From assembly GCF_004745075.1 (NCBI RefSeq), contig NZ_RHFH01000003.1:235853-299852 (forward strand): a stretch of DNA of 64,000 nucleotides. The letters run 5' to 3'. Positions 43,970 through 53,097 of this stretch are shown piece after piece. Below the pieces are notes generated by a model. The model was given only the letters and a program-made list of their open reading frames with translations, was not told where the DNA came from and searched no databases. Made by a program: the position numbers and the translations under genes. This DNA comes from Brevibacterium sp. S111 (GTDB taxonomy: Bacteria > Actinomycetota > Actinomycetes > Actinomycetales > Brevibacteriaceae). Position 1 is the first letter of the stretch. Every line of letters begins with the position of its first letter.

Positions 43970-44860
43970 TCATCGGGCAGAGCGGGTGCAGTCAGGTCCG
44001 CGGGGATTGGTGTAGCAGTCCTCGTCGACGAGGTAGCGGTGGTACCGGTAGACATCGATGCCGATGTCGTTGCTGGCGACGTGGGCGAATCCGTCGATTG
44101 GTAGCCAGGGACCTCCGTCGACGGAGAATTCTCCGCTGAATGTTGCCGTCATCGACACCGCGACCTTCCCTGACTTCTGGTATTCGTGTCCGATCTGGGG
44201 GCTGTTTCCGGGCAGCGGTTTCGCCCCCTTCGCCGAGGTGGTCGTGCCGGTGCCGTCACCGAAATCCCAGTTGTACCGCTCCGGGATGACCTTCACCGTG
44301 ACAGCGTAGGTCAGCAGAGTCATGTCGATGTAGCTGACTTCGGTGTCGGTCCAGAAGGCCGCGGGTTTGCCGACGACGGCCCAATCCTTCGGCCATGCAT
44401 AGATCGTCGGAGCAGGAATGTCGAAGTTCTGGAACTGCGACTCGGGGATCCGAGTCGGCGGTTCGGGACGAGCCGGAGCGCCGCCACCACCGGAGCCTCC
44501 ACCGCCGGGGCCGGGTTCGATGACACAGAGATGGCCGACTACTTCAGTCGGGCAGTCTGGGAGTGCAGCGCCGCCTCCACCACTGCCGCCGCCGGATCCG
44601 CCTCCTGAGCCACCGCCAGCTGAACCGCCGCCAGCTGAACCGCCGCCACCTGAACCTCCGCCACCTGAACCTCCGCCGGAGCCGCCCCCTGGGGGTGGTG
44701 CCGGTGCCGGAGGTTTGACGACACTGCAGTTACGTTCTTGAAGGGCGTCACAGGCTGGACCGCTATTAGCGTTGGCGGGAACTAACGGGTTAAGGATCAC
44801 CGCAAGTATGAACGCGAATGCGGCGAAGAGGTGGGAACCTACTCGCACTTTTCGCTCCAT
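43970..44860 (-). CDS. Secreted PKD-like protein with Gly/Ser-rich linker
   Basis: This 296-residue protein has a signal peptide (about 1-32, cut near ANANSG) and a short Cys-containing segment, then a Gly/Ser run (about 55-97). A second Gly patch is followed by a globular domain with a PKD-type core: VIPERYNWDFGDGTG, then SPQIGHEYQKSGKVAVSMT. No anchor is visible. It overlaps the upstream lipoprotein gene by 22 bases, so the two are co-translated and may interact outside the cell. Function unknown; a surface-adhesion or structural role is possible. Confidence 0.72.
   Translation of the reverse strand: MERKVRVGSHLFAAFAFILAVILNPLVPANANSGPACDALQERNCSVVKPPAPAPPPGGGSGGGSGGGGSGGGGSAGGGSAGGGSGGGSGGGSGGGGAALPDCPTEVVGHLCVIEPGPGGGGSGGGGAPARPEPPTRIPESQFQNFDIPAPTIYAWPKDWAVVGKPAAFWTDTEVSYIDMTLLTYAVTVKVIPERYNWDFGDGTGTTTSAKGAKPLPGNSPQIGHEYQKSGKVAVSMTATFSGEFSVDGGPWLPIDGFAHVASNDIGIDVYRYHRYLVDEDCYTNPRGPDCTRSAR
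44561..44698 (-). repeat. Gly/Ser low-complexity repeat in the PKD protein
   Basis: The stretch encodes repeated GGGS, GGGGS and SAGGGSA units, seen on the plus strand as alternating CCGCCACCTGAAC and CCGCCAGCTGAAC blocks. The repetition is in frame and likely forms a flexible spacer. Confidence 0.85.
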
Positions 44861-45480
44861 AGCTCCTGATTAGAGATTTTCCATTTGCCTCCATGCTTGC
44901 TCGCAGTTTGCAAGATCGTAAGGCTTTTGCTCGTCTGGCTTGGCATAGATTTGCCAGTCTTAACGACGGCATGTTTGCTGTCGTGGGAGCAGAAAAGAAT
45001 CTTGACCGAGTCCTTCTCCGGAGATTTAGAGTCAAGAGTTGTCTCGTGAATTCGGAGGTTGTAGTAGTCGTACTCACCCGCCATGTATTTGTCTTCTTTT
45101 TTCAGACCGTTTGCGCTGTCTTTTAGAGATCGGAGCGAATCTTTAGCAGCAAAGGTGTCTATGCCCTTCATGTCTGTCCCGCCCGAGGAGAACACGCGGT
45201 TGATCGTTTTGATGTAGCCAACAAACGCCACCAGTGCGCCGTCGACAGCTTCCTTCTCTTCTTCCGATAGGTCGAGGTCAGTCTCGTATTCGGGGACCTC
45301 CACCTCGGCGGTGCCATCTGTCGAACTATCATCAGACTGCTCTTCAGGCAGAGTCGACGTCGGCACAGCCACGGGGGAGCTGCCTGCGCACCCCGCCAGA
45401 GACAGCAGGCTCAATGCGGCAAAAAGAGCAACGAACAGCAGAGCAGGTCGACGATGCGGTCGGGTCGTTCCAGTTCTCAT
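44839..45480 (-). CDS. Lipoprotein paired with the PKD protein
   Basis: This 213-residue protein has a signal peptide ending in the lipobox SLAGC (Cys about 31), an acidic Ser/Thr/Glu linker, and a globular domain from about residue 70 (EEEKEAVDGALVAFVGYIKT). Its ending, KWKISNQELWSEKC, resembles secreted NTF2-like or DUF6318-type lipoproteins; this match is tentative. The DNA at about 44860-45170 is clearly richer in A+T than the surroundings and uses codons such as CTT, AGA and TTT that are rare in neighbouring genes, which may indicate acquisition. It overlaps the PKD gene by 22 bases. Confidence 0.68.
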   Translation of the reverse strand: MRTGTTRPHRRPALLFVALFAALSLLSLAGCAGSSPVAVPTSTLPEEQSDDSSTDGTAEVEVPEYETDLDLSEEEKEAVDGALVAFVGYIKTINRVFSSGGTDMKGIDTFAAKDSLRSLKDSANGLKKEDKYMAGEYDYYNLRIHETTLDSKSPEKDSVKILFCSHDSKHAVVKTGKSMPSQTSKSLTILQTASKHGGKWKISNQELWSEKCE

Positions 45481-45617
45481 TCCACGCCTCTGTGGTCTGC
45501 AACTGTGGCGCGGCCCCTTCGGCCGACACCCGGAACCCCTACATTATTCGACGGGCGCGTCTTTTAGAACAGGCGAAGTCAAATCTGTGGATAACTTGCG
45601 GAGGGGTGAATTCGACC

Positions 45618-46205
45618 CTACTTCTTCGCCACCTTGGCGGCCTTTGCCGCCGCCTTCTGCTGCTTCTTGAAAGCACGCACTTCCAGCAGTGTGTCTTCAT
45701 CAACGACATCGGCGATCGACCGCCGGGTGCCCTCAGCCCCGTAATCTCCCGCGGCTTCCTGCCAGCCCTCAGCCTTGAGCGCGAATTGCTTGCCCAACAG
45801 AGCGAGGAAGATCTTCGCCTTCTGATCACCGAAACCTGGCAGCTTCTTCAAGCGTTTGAGCACCTCGGCGCCACTCGGATCACCCGTGGTCCAGATCGCC
45901 TCGGCATCTCCGTCATAGTCATCGACGATCGCCGCAGCCAACTTCTGCACCCGCGCTGCCATCGACTTGGGGAACCGGTGCACAGCAGGCGTCTGCGCGA
46001 AAGTGTCGAGGAAGTCGTCGGGATTCATCTCGGCGATCTCATCGACGTCGAGTTTCCCCAATCTCTCGGCCAGCTTCGCAGGCCCGGCGAAGGCGCTCTC
46101 CATGGTCACCTGCTGGTCAAGCAACATGCCGATGAGCAGAGCGAAACGGTCTTCGGCCAACAGCGCATCGGCCTTCGGGTCTCCAGAGAGGAACACTGAA
46201 CTCAT
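45618..46205 (-). CDS. HhH-GPD-type base excision repair glycosylase
   Basis: The 195-residue product from ATG 46205 contains FALLIGMLLDQQVTMESAFAG, then LKRLKKLPGFGDQKAKIFLALLGK, a helix-hairpin-helix followed by the GPD-like region of the Nth/AlkA superfamily. A Lys/Ala tail (KKQQKAAAKAAKVAKK) probably aids DNA binding. It is a compact actinobacterial branch whose lesion specificity is unknown. The long upstream in-frame extension overlaps the divergent YchJ gene and lacks similarity. Confidence 0.82.
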   Translation of the reverse strand: MSSVFLSGDPKADALLAEDRFALLIGMLLDQQVTMESAFAGPAKLAERLGKLDVDEIAEMNPDDFLDTFAQTPAVHRFPKSMAARVQKLAAAIVDDYDGDAEAIWTTGDPSGAEVLKRLKKLPGFGDQKAKIFLALLGKQFALKAEGWQEAAGDYGAEGTRRSIADVVDEDTLLEVRAFKKQQKAAAKAAKVAKK

Positions 46206-46259
46206 GAGACCATCCTCGCACGCAAACGCCGGTCGTTCATCTCCGGATATCATCGTCGA

Positions 46260-46643
46260 ATGATCTGCCCCTGTTCTGGGATGCCGCCTGGCACCGACTA
46301 CGACCACTGCTGCCGGCCGGCACTCGACGGTGAGAACTGGCCGACCACCGCTGAGGCGCTCATGCGCTCCCGCTACACCGCATTCGTCCGCAGAGATGAG
46401 AACCACCTCTTCCGCACCTGGCACGCGAAGACTCGACCCGTCGACCTCGGCGTCGACGAGGACACGGAATGGCGCGGTCTCGAAATCCTCCACACCACGG
46501 ACGGGGGAGTCGGCGATGCCACCGGAACGGTGCACTTCCGTGCGAAATTCCGCGACCACCTCGGCGACCATGTGCTCGAAGAGAACTCCTCGTTCGTCCG
46601 CCGCGCGGGACGATGGATGTACTTCGACGCGCTCGAGAACTGA
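46260..46643 (+). CDS. YchJ family protein (UPF0225)
   Basis: This is a 127-residue protein. The N-terminal SEC-C-like zinc motif is CPCSGMPPGTDYDHCCRPAL. It is followed by ALMRSRYTAFVRRDENHLFRTW and the NTF2-like C-terminal half ending FVRRAGRWMYFD, the standard YchJ layout. Function is unknown. TATCAT (46248-46253) is exactly six bases before the ATG and there is no Shine-Dalgarno, so the message is probably leaderless. It is divergent from the HhH glycosylase by 54 bases. Confidence 0.85.
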   Translation: MICPCSGMPPGTDYDHCCRPALDGENWPTTAEALMRSRYTAFVRRDENHLFRTWHAKTRPVDLGVDEDTEWRGLEILHTTDGGVGDATGTVHFRAKFRDHLGDHVLEENSSFVRRAGRWMYFDALEN

Positions 46644-46814
46644 CGGGAACTGTGTCTATACTGAACTTCGGCGCATCCAACGCCCAGCCGAGGTCGTGGT
46701 CCCAGCACATCGACCGCACGGCGAAGGGGAGAAGATCCTCGGACGAATCTGGCACGGTGAATTCCTGACCAGGTTTCGTGCTGGGAGAGACTTGGTCGAA
46801 GAGGAACAGACACC

Positions 46815-47228
46815 ATGACCAAGGACAAAGACTTCAAGAAGCTCGTCCGTTCGCGGATGACCGAGACCGGTGAGAACTTCACAACCGCTCGCCAAACCCT
46901 GCTCGACTCGGCCAACAGCGCGACGAACCCCGCCGTTCCGAATGCGGCCGAAGCCATCGACCAGAGCGTCTTAAGATTCCGCACGAAGACACTCAAGACG
47001 TTCATGTCGTCGGGCCGCATCACTGCCATCCCGACCAAACGCCGAGCCCTCAACGAGCACCTCGCCGACTTCCACCCGGACTTCGCGCTCCTGCGGCGAG
47101 AACTCATCGACTACCGACTGCTCGAACGCAACCCGCACACAGGACGGTACTGGGTCAACCCGAACCCTTCGACGCCCACGGGTCCGCAGGCGCAGGAGAT
47201 GGCCGGGTTCGAGGCATTTCTGCGCTGA
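46815..47228 (+). CDS. DUF2087 domain protein
   Basis: The 137-residue product starts with DKDFKKLVRSRMTETGENFTTAR, a short helical motif seen in several small actinobacterial proteins. The second half is DUF2087: TAIPTKRRALNEHLADFHPD, then LLRRELIDYRLLERN and TGRYWV, a winged-helix-like fold often attached to regulators. It may bind nucleic acid, but no function is established. The 171-base gap upstream holds TATACT at about 46657 as a possible -10 element and no other gene was seen. Confidence 0.78.
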   Translation: MTKDKDFKKLVRSRMTETGENFTTARQTLLDSANSATNPAVPNAAEAIDQSVLRFRTKTLKTFMSSGRITAIPTKRRALNEHLADFHPDFALLRRELIDYRLLERNPHTGRYWVNPNPSTPTGPQAQEMAGFEAFLR

Positions 47229-47287
47229 GACGGCGACGGCGTATCCTTGAAGCTCGAGCCAACACCGGGCAGACACGAGGAGTATTC

Positions 47288-47791
47288 ATGGCCTACCATG
47301 CCGATTCGACTGATCTCGACGAAAAAGAGATTCTCAGCTGGGATATGTTCGGCCAATCGGCTCGGGAGATGGCCCAGACCATCGCGGATTCCGACTACGA
47401 TCCCGAGATCGTCATCGCCGTCGCCCGTGGAGGTCTGCTGCCAGCCGGTGCCCTCGCCTACGCCCTCGGGCTCAAGCTCTCCGACGCGATCAACGTCGAG
47501 TTCTACACCGATGTGCACGAAACTCTGCCCGATCCGATCCTCCTCGCTCCGATGCTCGACATCGAAGCGATCAAGGGCAAGAAGCTGCTCGTCGTCGACG
47601 ATGTCGCCGATTCCGGTCGCACTCTGGCACTCGTCCTCGAGCTGCTGCGCAAGCACGGCGCCGAGGCGCAGTCGGCTGTCATCTACGCCAAGTCAGCGTC
47701 GATCATCGACCCGGACTTCGTGTGGAAGCGCACCGATCAGTGGATCGTCTTCCCGTGGTCGGCTGAACCCCCGGTGGAACCCAACAAGTAA
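47288..47791 (+). CDS. Phosphoribosyltransferase family protein
   Basis: This 167-residue protein has the PRPP-binding loop LLVVDDVADSGRTLALV near residue 100 and an early VIAVARGGLLPAGALAYALG strand-helix. The layout fits the type I fold of xanthine/hypoxanthine-type phosphoribosyltransferases (Xpt/Gpt-like), with nucleobase salvage the probable role. The hood region TDQWIVFPW resembles xanthine-guanine enzymes. Specificity is not proven. The TAA of its stop is part of the TAAACT hexamer serving the next gene. Confidence 0.83.
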   Translation: MAYHADSTDLDEKEILSWDMFGQSAREMAQTIADSDYDPEIVIAVARGGLLPAGALAYALGLKLSDAINVEFYTDVHETLPDPILLAPMLDIEAIKGKKLLVVDDVADSGRTLALVLELLRKHGAEAQSAVIYAKSASIIDPDFVWKRTDQWIVFPWSAEPPVEPNK

Positions 47792-47800
47792 ACTGACCGC

Positions 47801-49105
47801 ATGAGTGAGGATTCACGGGACTTCCTCGCCCCGTGCGGACGGGTCCGCGCCTATGCGTACGACGATGTGATCCGAGCACGGGGCATCCGCTACGCCCACG
47901 CACAGCGATTCCACCGGCCCGTCGACGCACCGCCCGTCGACTTCATCGACGGCGGCGGTCCCGGCCCCGCGAGTCCGCAGCTGCGTCGGGACCCGAACGC
48001 GGGAATGACCTTCGACCAGCTCGGCGGTCTGCCCATCAGTGAGGACTGCCTCCGCCTGAGCGTGACGATCCCCAAGGACACCGACACCGAGGCGGGGCTG
48101 CCCGTCCTCGTCTGGATCCACGGCGGAGCCTACGTTGCCGGTGCCGGGGATGCTGAGATCTACGATCCGCACACCCTCGCGGCCGAACAGAACATCATCG
48201 TCGTCTCCGTGACCTACCGCCTCGGTGTCCTCGGCTACCTCGGCACCGGCAAGCCCGAGCATTCGAACCTCGGAGTGCTCGACCAGATCTCCGCCCTGCG
48301 CTGGGTGCAGACGAACATTGCCTCCTTCGGTGGGAACCCGGAGAACGTGACGATCGCCGGGCAGAGCGCCGGAGCCGATGCCTGCGCCCATCTGATGATC
48401 GCCGAAGGCACCGAGGATCTCTTCCGCCGAGTGCTCATGGCCTCAGCCCCCTTGGGGCTGGCCGGCGGCACGGACACGATGAACTGGGCGATGGCGAAGG
48501 TCGCGCAGAAGATCGACCCCGACGCCAGCGTCGACGACATACTCGAAGCTCAGGAAGAGGTCCATAGAGCCGCTCTCGTCGGAGGCCTGCACGCCGGAAT
48601 GTGCTTCGGAGTCCACTACGGCCGGTATCCGCTGCCGACACGTGCAGACGCGGCAGCGGCTTGGGCCGAAGTCGCACCGAAATACGACGTGCTCATGACC
48701 CGAACGGAACGCGAGATCGCCTTCTTCGCCGGATTCGTGCCCGCGCTGCGCCGCCTCCACGACCGAACCCTGACCTCGCCCATGCTCGAATCCCTCATCG
48801 CCGGATTCACCTCGGCGGTATACACCCGCGCCGGAAGAGAGTTCTACGATCGGCACAGGATGTCAGGTGGACAGGGAGCACGTCTGCTCATCGTCTCCCG
48901 CGGCGACGGCAGCTTCTTCGACGCAGCCCATTCCGGCGATCTGCCGCTGATCTTCCCTGGCGAGATCTGGCATGACTCCTTCCTCGACTACGGTGAGACC
49001 ACCGCCGTCGCCGGTCCCGAACTGCGACGAATCTGGGGTCGGTTCGCCGCTTCGGGGGCATTGCCGCGCGTTCCAGTGCCCGGCCTCGTCGACATCATGG
49101 GCTGA
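47801..49105 (+). CDS. Type B carboxylesterase
   Basis: This 434-residue protein of the carboxylesterase B fold has SEDCLRLSV, the oxyanion loop VLVWIHGGAYVAGAG, nucleophile GQSAGADACAHL (Ser about residue 188), and a late His in DAAHSGDLPLIF. No signal peptide is present, so it is intracellular. It lacks the long gorge-lid insertions of full-size members (500+ residues). TAAACT (47789-47794) is exactly six bases before the ATG, overlapping the previous stop, which suggests its own leaderless promoter. Confidence 0.88.
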   Translation: MSEDSRDFLAPCGRVRAYAYDDVIRARGIRYAHAQRFHRPVDAPPVDFIDGGGPGPASPQLRRDPNAGMTFDQLGGLPISEDCLRLSVTIPKDTDTEAGLPVLVWIHGGAYVAGAGDAEIYDPHTLAAEQNIIVVSVTYRLGVLGYLGTGKPEHSNLGVLDQISALRWVQTNIASFGGNPENVTIAGQSAGADACAHLMIAEGTEDLFRRVLMASAPLGLAGGTDTMNWAMAKVAQKIDPDASVDDILEAQEEVHRAALVGGLHAGMCFGVHYGRYPLPTRADAAAAWAEVAPKYDVLMTRTEREIAFFAGFVPALRRLHDRTLTSPMLESLIAGFTSAVYTRAGREFYDRHRMSGGQGARLLIVSRGDGSFFDAAHSGDLPLIFPGEIWHDSFLDYGETTAVAGPELRRIWGRFAASGALPRVPVPGLVDIMG

Positions 49106-49227
49106 GTCGATCGACCGACTTCGAAGCGTTTGCCGGACCGTGGTCGCGGGGTGAACGCGACTGAGACTGTCGGGCGATGTCAGGTTCCCACAGTCGTCGT
49201 GTCACCGGCGTCGACTACCGTTGGACC

Positions 49228-50337
49228 ATGGACGCACACCAGATCTCGGCCGCACGTCTGATCTCCCAAGGACTCGCCGGACCTCCGCCCCCATCGCCGA
49301 CCGGCAGCGGACTCTCACCGGCCGGGGCCGTCGTCGAACATCTCGGATGCGTCCAAGCCCAAGCACTCGGCGGTGCCCTGGCCTCGGTCGCACTGCGCCT
49401 CGGCGCCGGGGCAGCCGCTGGTGTGGCCGCCGTGAGAGCCGCGATCGACGCAGGCGAGATCGTGCGCTCCTGGACCCAACGCGGCACCATCCACCTGACC
49501 ACAGCCAAGGACCTCGGATGGATCCTCGGACTGACCGGGGCACGGACGATGAAATCCACGACGAAACGCCGGGAGGTCTTCGGCATCACCGATGCCATGC
49601 TCGAATCCGCTGCCGAACTCGCGGTCGCGGCCCTGCGCGACCGTGGGCCCCTGACCAGGGAGGAACTGCTCGAAGCCTTCGCGCCGCTGAGAGCCGGAGA
49701 CGAATACGGTCACGCTCGGTACCTCATCACCTCACTGGCGCTGAACAACCTCATCGTCCAAGCCCCCATGATCGAGGGGAAGGACGAAATGCGGTACGTC
49801 CTGACCGCCGAATGGGTCCCCACTCCCACAGAATTGGACGCCGAGGAGGCCCTGCACGAATGGATGCGACGCTACGTCACCGGCCACGGCCCGGTGACGA
49901 TCGACGACGCCACCCGGTGGACAGCACTGCCGAAGACCCAAGTGAGAAAAGCCATCCAGGCCGCCATCGACGCCGAAGAGATCACAAATGTGCGAATCGG
50001 CGACACCGACTATGTTCAGGCCCCCGACCTCGAGGACCGACTCAGCGAATGGGAATCGGACGCGCACAAGACGATGCTGCTGCCCGGATTCGACGAGCTC
50101 ATCCTCGGATACAAGGATCGCAGCGCGACTCTCGACCGGGAGTGCGAGAAGCTCGTCGTGCCCGGTGGCAACGGAATGTTCAAGAATACGGTCGTGAGCG
50201 GAAGCCGCGCCCGCGGCACCTGGAAACGCTCACCGCGCAAAACCGGTCCGCGCGTTCTCGTCGAGGCCTTTCCTGATCAGACGATCGACACCCGTGCTGT
50301 CGAAGAGGTCGCCGCCACCCATCCGGCCTTCGAATGA
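49228..50337 (+). CDS. AlkZ-like winged-helix DNA glycosylase family protein (HTH_42)
   Basis: This 369-residue protein belongs to the winged-helix family that includes AlkZ and YcaQ. The catalytic-type motif appears as LGCVQAQ (QxQ at residues 43-45), followed by VRSWTQRGTIHLTTAKDLGW and the later LPGFDELILGYKDRSATL. AlkZ enzymes remove bulky or crosslinked alkyl adducts; QxQ is the AlkZ-type variant. TACCGT (49216-49221) is six bases before the ATG, a leaderless pattern. It overlaps the next gene by four bases. It is the third DNA-glycosylase-like gene in the window. Confidence 0.72.
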   Translation: MDAHQISAARLISQGLAGPPPPSPTGSGLSPAGAVVEHLGCVQAQALGGALASVALRLGAGAAAGVAAVRAAIDAGEIVRSWTQRGTIHLTTAKDLGWILGLTGARTMKSTTKRREVFGITDAMLESAAELAVAALRDRGPLTREELLEAFAPLRAGDEYGHARYLITSLALNNLIVQAPMIEGKDEMRYVLTAEWVPTPTELDAEEALHEWMRRYVTGHGPVTIDDATRWTALPKTQVRKAIQAAIDAEEITNVRIGDTDYVQAPDLEDRLSEWESDAHKTMLLPGFDELILGYKDRSATLDRECEKLVVPGGNGMFKNTVVSGSRARGTWKRSPRKTGPRVLVEAFPDQTIDTRAVEEVAATHPAFE

Positions 50338-51389
50338 CAATGCAAGAACCAGTGGAAGGCCGAGCCGAGACTGTCCACCCGATGACCGGCATCGGGATCA
50401 TCGTCAACCCGAAACATGCCCCGACCCACCGTTCTTATGCCGTTCTCACCGCCGGGCTGCGCCGACTCCGGATGCGGTATCGGACGATGACGACGACCGA
50501 ATCTCGTTCCGGACGATGGCAAGCAGAACAGCTATTGGCCTGGGGGGCAGAGACCATCATCCTCCTCGGAGGAGACGGCACCATTCGGGCCGCAGCACCG
50601 GTCCTCGCCGAGGCCGGTGTCCTGACATTCCTCATCCCGACGGGAACGGCGAATGTGCTCAGCCGCCACGTGGGAATCAGTTCTGCACGGGAGGCGATCG
50701 ACCACTGTCTGCACACCCTGCCCCTGACCGCAGATCCGAAACCCGGGCACCGGCCGTCGAACCAGGCGGGCAAGCACGCAGACACCATGACAGTGGTCTC
50801 TGCAGCCGCGACGAATCACGGGCGCAGCATCCCGATCAACACTGTCGAAGCCAGGGGCGCCGACGGAAGCTGGACCCGACATGACTTCATCAGCCTGGCC
50901 GGGATCGGGGGCGACGCCCGAGCCGTCGCCCATCACCATCGTGCGCCCGGGCTGCTCGGCTACGCCTGGGGTGCAGCGCGTGCTCTCTTCGCCGCCGATC
51001 TGGCCTCACAGACGCGGCGAGCCGTCGAAGCATCCGCACCGGAATCGATGTGGTCGATGATGGCGTCGAAGGTCGCTCGCCCCGCCGGGCCCATCTCGGT
51101 GTTCCCGGATGCCCGGATCGATGACGCCGAATTCTCCGTGCTCAGGGTCGGCCCTCTGCCGCGCGGCACTGCTCGACGCTTCCTGGCCTGGGGCGGCATC
51201 GCCTCGGCCTGCCTCCAAGGACGCCCCGCGCAGAGTCCGTTCATGCACTATCGCAGGTCTGCCTCGGCGACGGTGAAGCTCACGAGGCCCGCACCCGCAC
51301 AGGTCGACGGGGATCTCATCGGTGACTGTCTCGAACTGCGGGTGAGCGCCGGTGAGAGCCGATTGTGGGTGTCAGCGCCTCCCTCGTAA
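50334..51389 (+). CDS. Diacylglycerol/lipid kinase family protein
   Basis: This is a 351-residue protein. The catalytic domain shows IIVNPKHAPTHRSYAVL, the nucleotide loop ETIILLGGDGTIRAAAPVLA, and FLIPTGTANVLSRHVGI, the DAGK/sphingosine-kinase signature. The second domain covers about residues 160-350 and ends in PAPAQVDGDLIGDC, the usual closing hairpin (QvDGE). It phosphorylates a lipid hydroxyl with ATP at the membrane surface. Its ATG overlaps the AlkZ-like stop (ATGA). Substrate not readable. Confidence 0.87.
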   Translation: MTMQEPVEGRAETVHPMTGIGIIVNPKHAPTHRSYAVLTAGLRRLRMRYRTMTTTESRSGRWQAEQLLAWGAETIILLGGDGTIRAAAPVLAEAGVLTFLIPTGTANVLSRHVGISSAREAIDHCLHTLPLTADPKPGHRPSNQAGKHADTMTVVSAAATNHGRSIPINTVEARGADGSWTRHDFISLAGIGGDARAVAHHHRAPGLLGYAWGAARALFAADLASQTRRAVEASAPESMWSMMASKVARPAGPISVFPDARIDDAEFSVLRVGPLPRGTARRFLAWGGIASACLQGRPAQSPFMHYRRSASATVKLTRPAPAQVDGDLIGDCLELRVSAGESRLWVSAPPS

Positions 51390-51425
51390 GGGGTCGGAGG
51401 TTCCGAGGCGGCCATGACTCGAACG

Positions 51426-52007
51426 TCACACCGCGGCACCGAGGCGTTGGAGGAAACCTGCATGGACCCGCGGATCTTGTGCTAACTCCGGGTGGAAGGT
51501 GCCGCCCCAGAGGTTGCCCTGGCGCACCAGCACCGGGCGGTCGTTGTGACAGGCGAGGACCTCGGTGTCGGATCCGACATCGAGGATCTGCGGGGCCCGG
51601 ATGAAGGTCGCGTCGAACGGGTCGGCCAATCCTGAGACGTCGACCGGTGCTGTGAACGAGTCCCGCTGCCGTCCGTAGGCGTTGCGGACCACGGTGATGT
51701 CCAGACCGCCGAGGCGTTCGAAGCCGCCCAGCGAATCGTCGCTCAGCCGGTCAGCCATGAGGATGAGCCCGGCACAAGTGCCGAAGACAGGGAGCCCGCC
51801 GTCCATCCGCTCTCGCAGACGGGCGAAGAGATCCGTACCGGAGGCGATGCGGACCATGGCCGTGGATTCGCCTCCGGGCAGGATGACCGCATCGACGTCG
51901 GAGACGTGTTCGGCTCGGGTGACCGGGCAGGAGTCGACCCCCAGGGAGCGCAGCATGATCAGGTGCTCACGGAACGCTCCCTGGAGGGCGAGGACCCCGA
52001 CTCTCAC
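51426..52007 (-). CDS. pdxT: Pyridoxal 5'-phosphate synthase glutaminase subunit
   Basis: The 193-residue class I glutaminase starts [26 protein letters not shown] is followed by the nucleophile in [15 protein letters not shown], and the catalytic His/Glu are in [10 protein letters not shown]. It supplies ammonia to PdxS for making PLP from ribose-5-phosphate and glyceraldehyde-3-phosphate. It overlaps the pdxS stop by four bases. The complex is a 12+12 dodecamer in characterised homologues. Confidence 0.95.
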   Translation of the reverse strand: MRVGVLALQGAFREHLIMLRSLGVDSCPVTRAEHVSDVDAVILPGGESTAMVRIASGTDLFARLRERMDGGLPVFGTCAGLILMADRLSDDSLGGFERLGGLDITVVRNAYGRQRDSFTAPVDVSGLADPFDATFIRAPQILDVGSDTEVLACHNDRPVLVRQGNLWGGTFHPELAQDPRVHAGFLQRLGAAV

Positions 52008-52885
52008 CAGCCGCGCTCGGCCAGGCGGTGGGGAGCGGGAACGTCGGCGACATTGATGCCGACCATGGCATCGCCGAGCCCGCGCGAAGCCGCCGCCACC
52101 GCCGCTGGGTCATCGAAGTGGGTGGTGGCTTCGACGATGGCCTTCGCCCGGGCCTCCGGATTGCCGGACTTGAAGATGCCGGAGCCGACGAACACGCCGT
52201 CGGCGCCGAGCTGCATCATCATCGCCGCATCGGCCGGGGTGGCGATGCCGCCGGCCACGAAGGTCACGACGGGCAGACGACCGAGGCTCGCAACCTGCTT
52301 GACCAGGTGGTACGGGGCGGCGATCTCCTTAGCCGCAACGTAGAGCTCGTCTTCGCTCTTGGCGCCGAGGGCACGGATCTCGGAATTGATGGTCCGCAGG
52401 TGACGCATCGCCTCGGAGATATCGCCGGTGCCGGCTTCGCCCTTCGAGCGGATCATGGAAGCGCCTTCGGTGATGCGGCGCAGCGCCTCACCGAGGTTGG
52501 TCGCCCCGCAGACGAAGGGAACCTGGAAGACGGATTTGTCGATGTGGTTGACGTAGTCGGCGGGGGAGAGGACCTCGGATTCGTCGATGTAGTCCACCCC
52601 GAGGGTCTCGAGGATCTGGGCTTCGACGAAGTGGCCGATACGAGCCTTCGCCATGACCGGGACGGACACGGCGTTGATGATCGAATCGATGAGATCGGGA
52701 TCGCTCATCCTGGCGACTCCGCCCTGGGCGCGGATGTCTGCGGGAACGCGTTCGAGGGCCATCACGGCCGATGCTCCGGCGGCTTCGGCGATGCGTGCCT
52801 GCTCTTCATTGACGACGTCCATGATGACGCCGCCCTTGAGCATCTGAGCCAGTCCGGTGTTGAGCAGGGTCTGTGTCTCGGTCAT
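52004..52885 (-). CDS. pdxS: Pyridoxal 5'-phosphate synthase subunit PdxS
   Basis: 293 residues from the ATG at 52885; an ATG at 52900 would add five. The TIM-barrel motifs are all present: [64 protein letters not shown] and GEAGTGDI. It condenses ribose-5-phosphate, glyceraldehyde-3-phosphate and PdxT-derived ammonia to PLP. It is divergent from pdxR by about 210 bases, the normal arrangement for PdxR-controlled pdxST. Confidence 0.96.
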   Translation of the reverse strand: MTETQTLLNTGLAQMLKGGVIMDVVNEEQARIAEAAGASAVMALERVPADIRAQGGVARMSDPDLIDSIINAVSVPVMAKARIGHFVEAQILETLGVDYIDESEVLSPADYVNHIDKSVFQVPFVCGATNLGEALRRITEGASMIRSKGEAGTGDISEAMRHLRTINSEIRALGAKSEDELYVAAKEIAAPYHLVKQVASLGRLPVVTFVAGGIATPADAAMMMQLGADGVFVGSGIFKSGNPEARAKAIVEATTHFDDPAAVAAASRGLGDAMVGINVADVPAPHRLAERGW

Positions 52886-53097
52886 TGGGTGTATGTCCAT
52901 TCACTGTTGCGGAGATGATCCGAGTCGACCCAGCGCTGCAGCAGATTGCCGCGGGCTGTCATGGGGTCGAGGATCGAGTTTCTTCAGGGGTGAACGGCCG
53001 TTCCTTCTCAGCCTAAACGGCTCGGTGGCTCAACGAGAGAGCCAGAAAGCAGGAAGGATTTTAGGCCAGATGATCATTGGGGGACTACTATCGACGG

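Noticed and set aside
44418..44741. Proline-rich 107-codon plus-strand frame
   Set aside because: Complement of the Gly/Ser linker of the PKD gene, which makes artificial Pro repeats.
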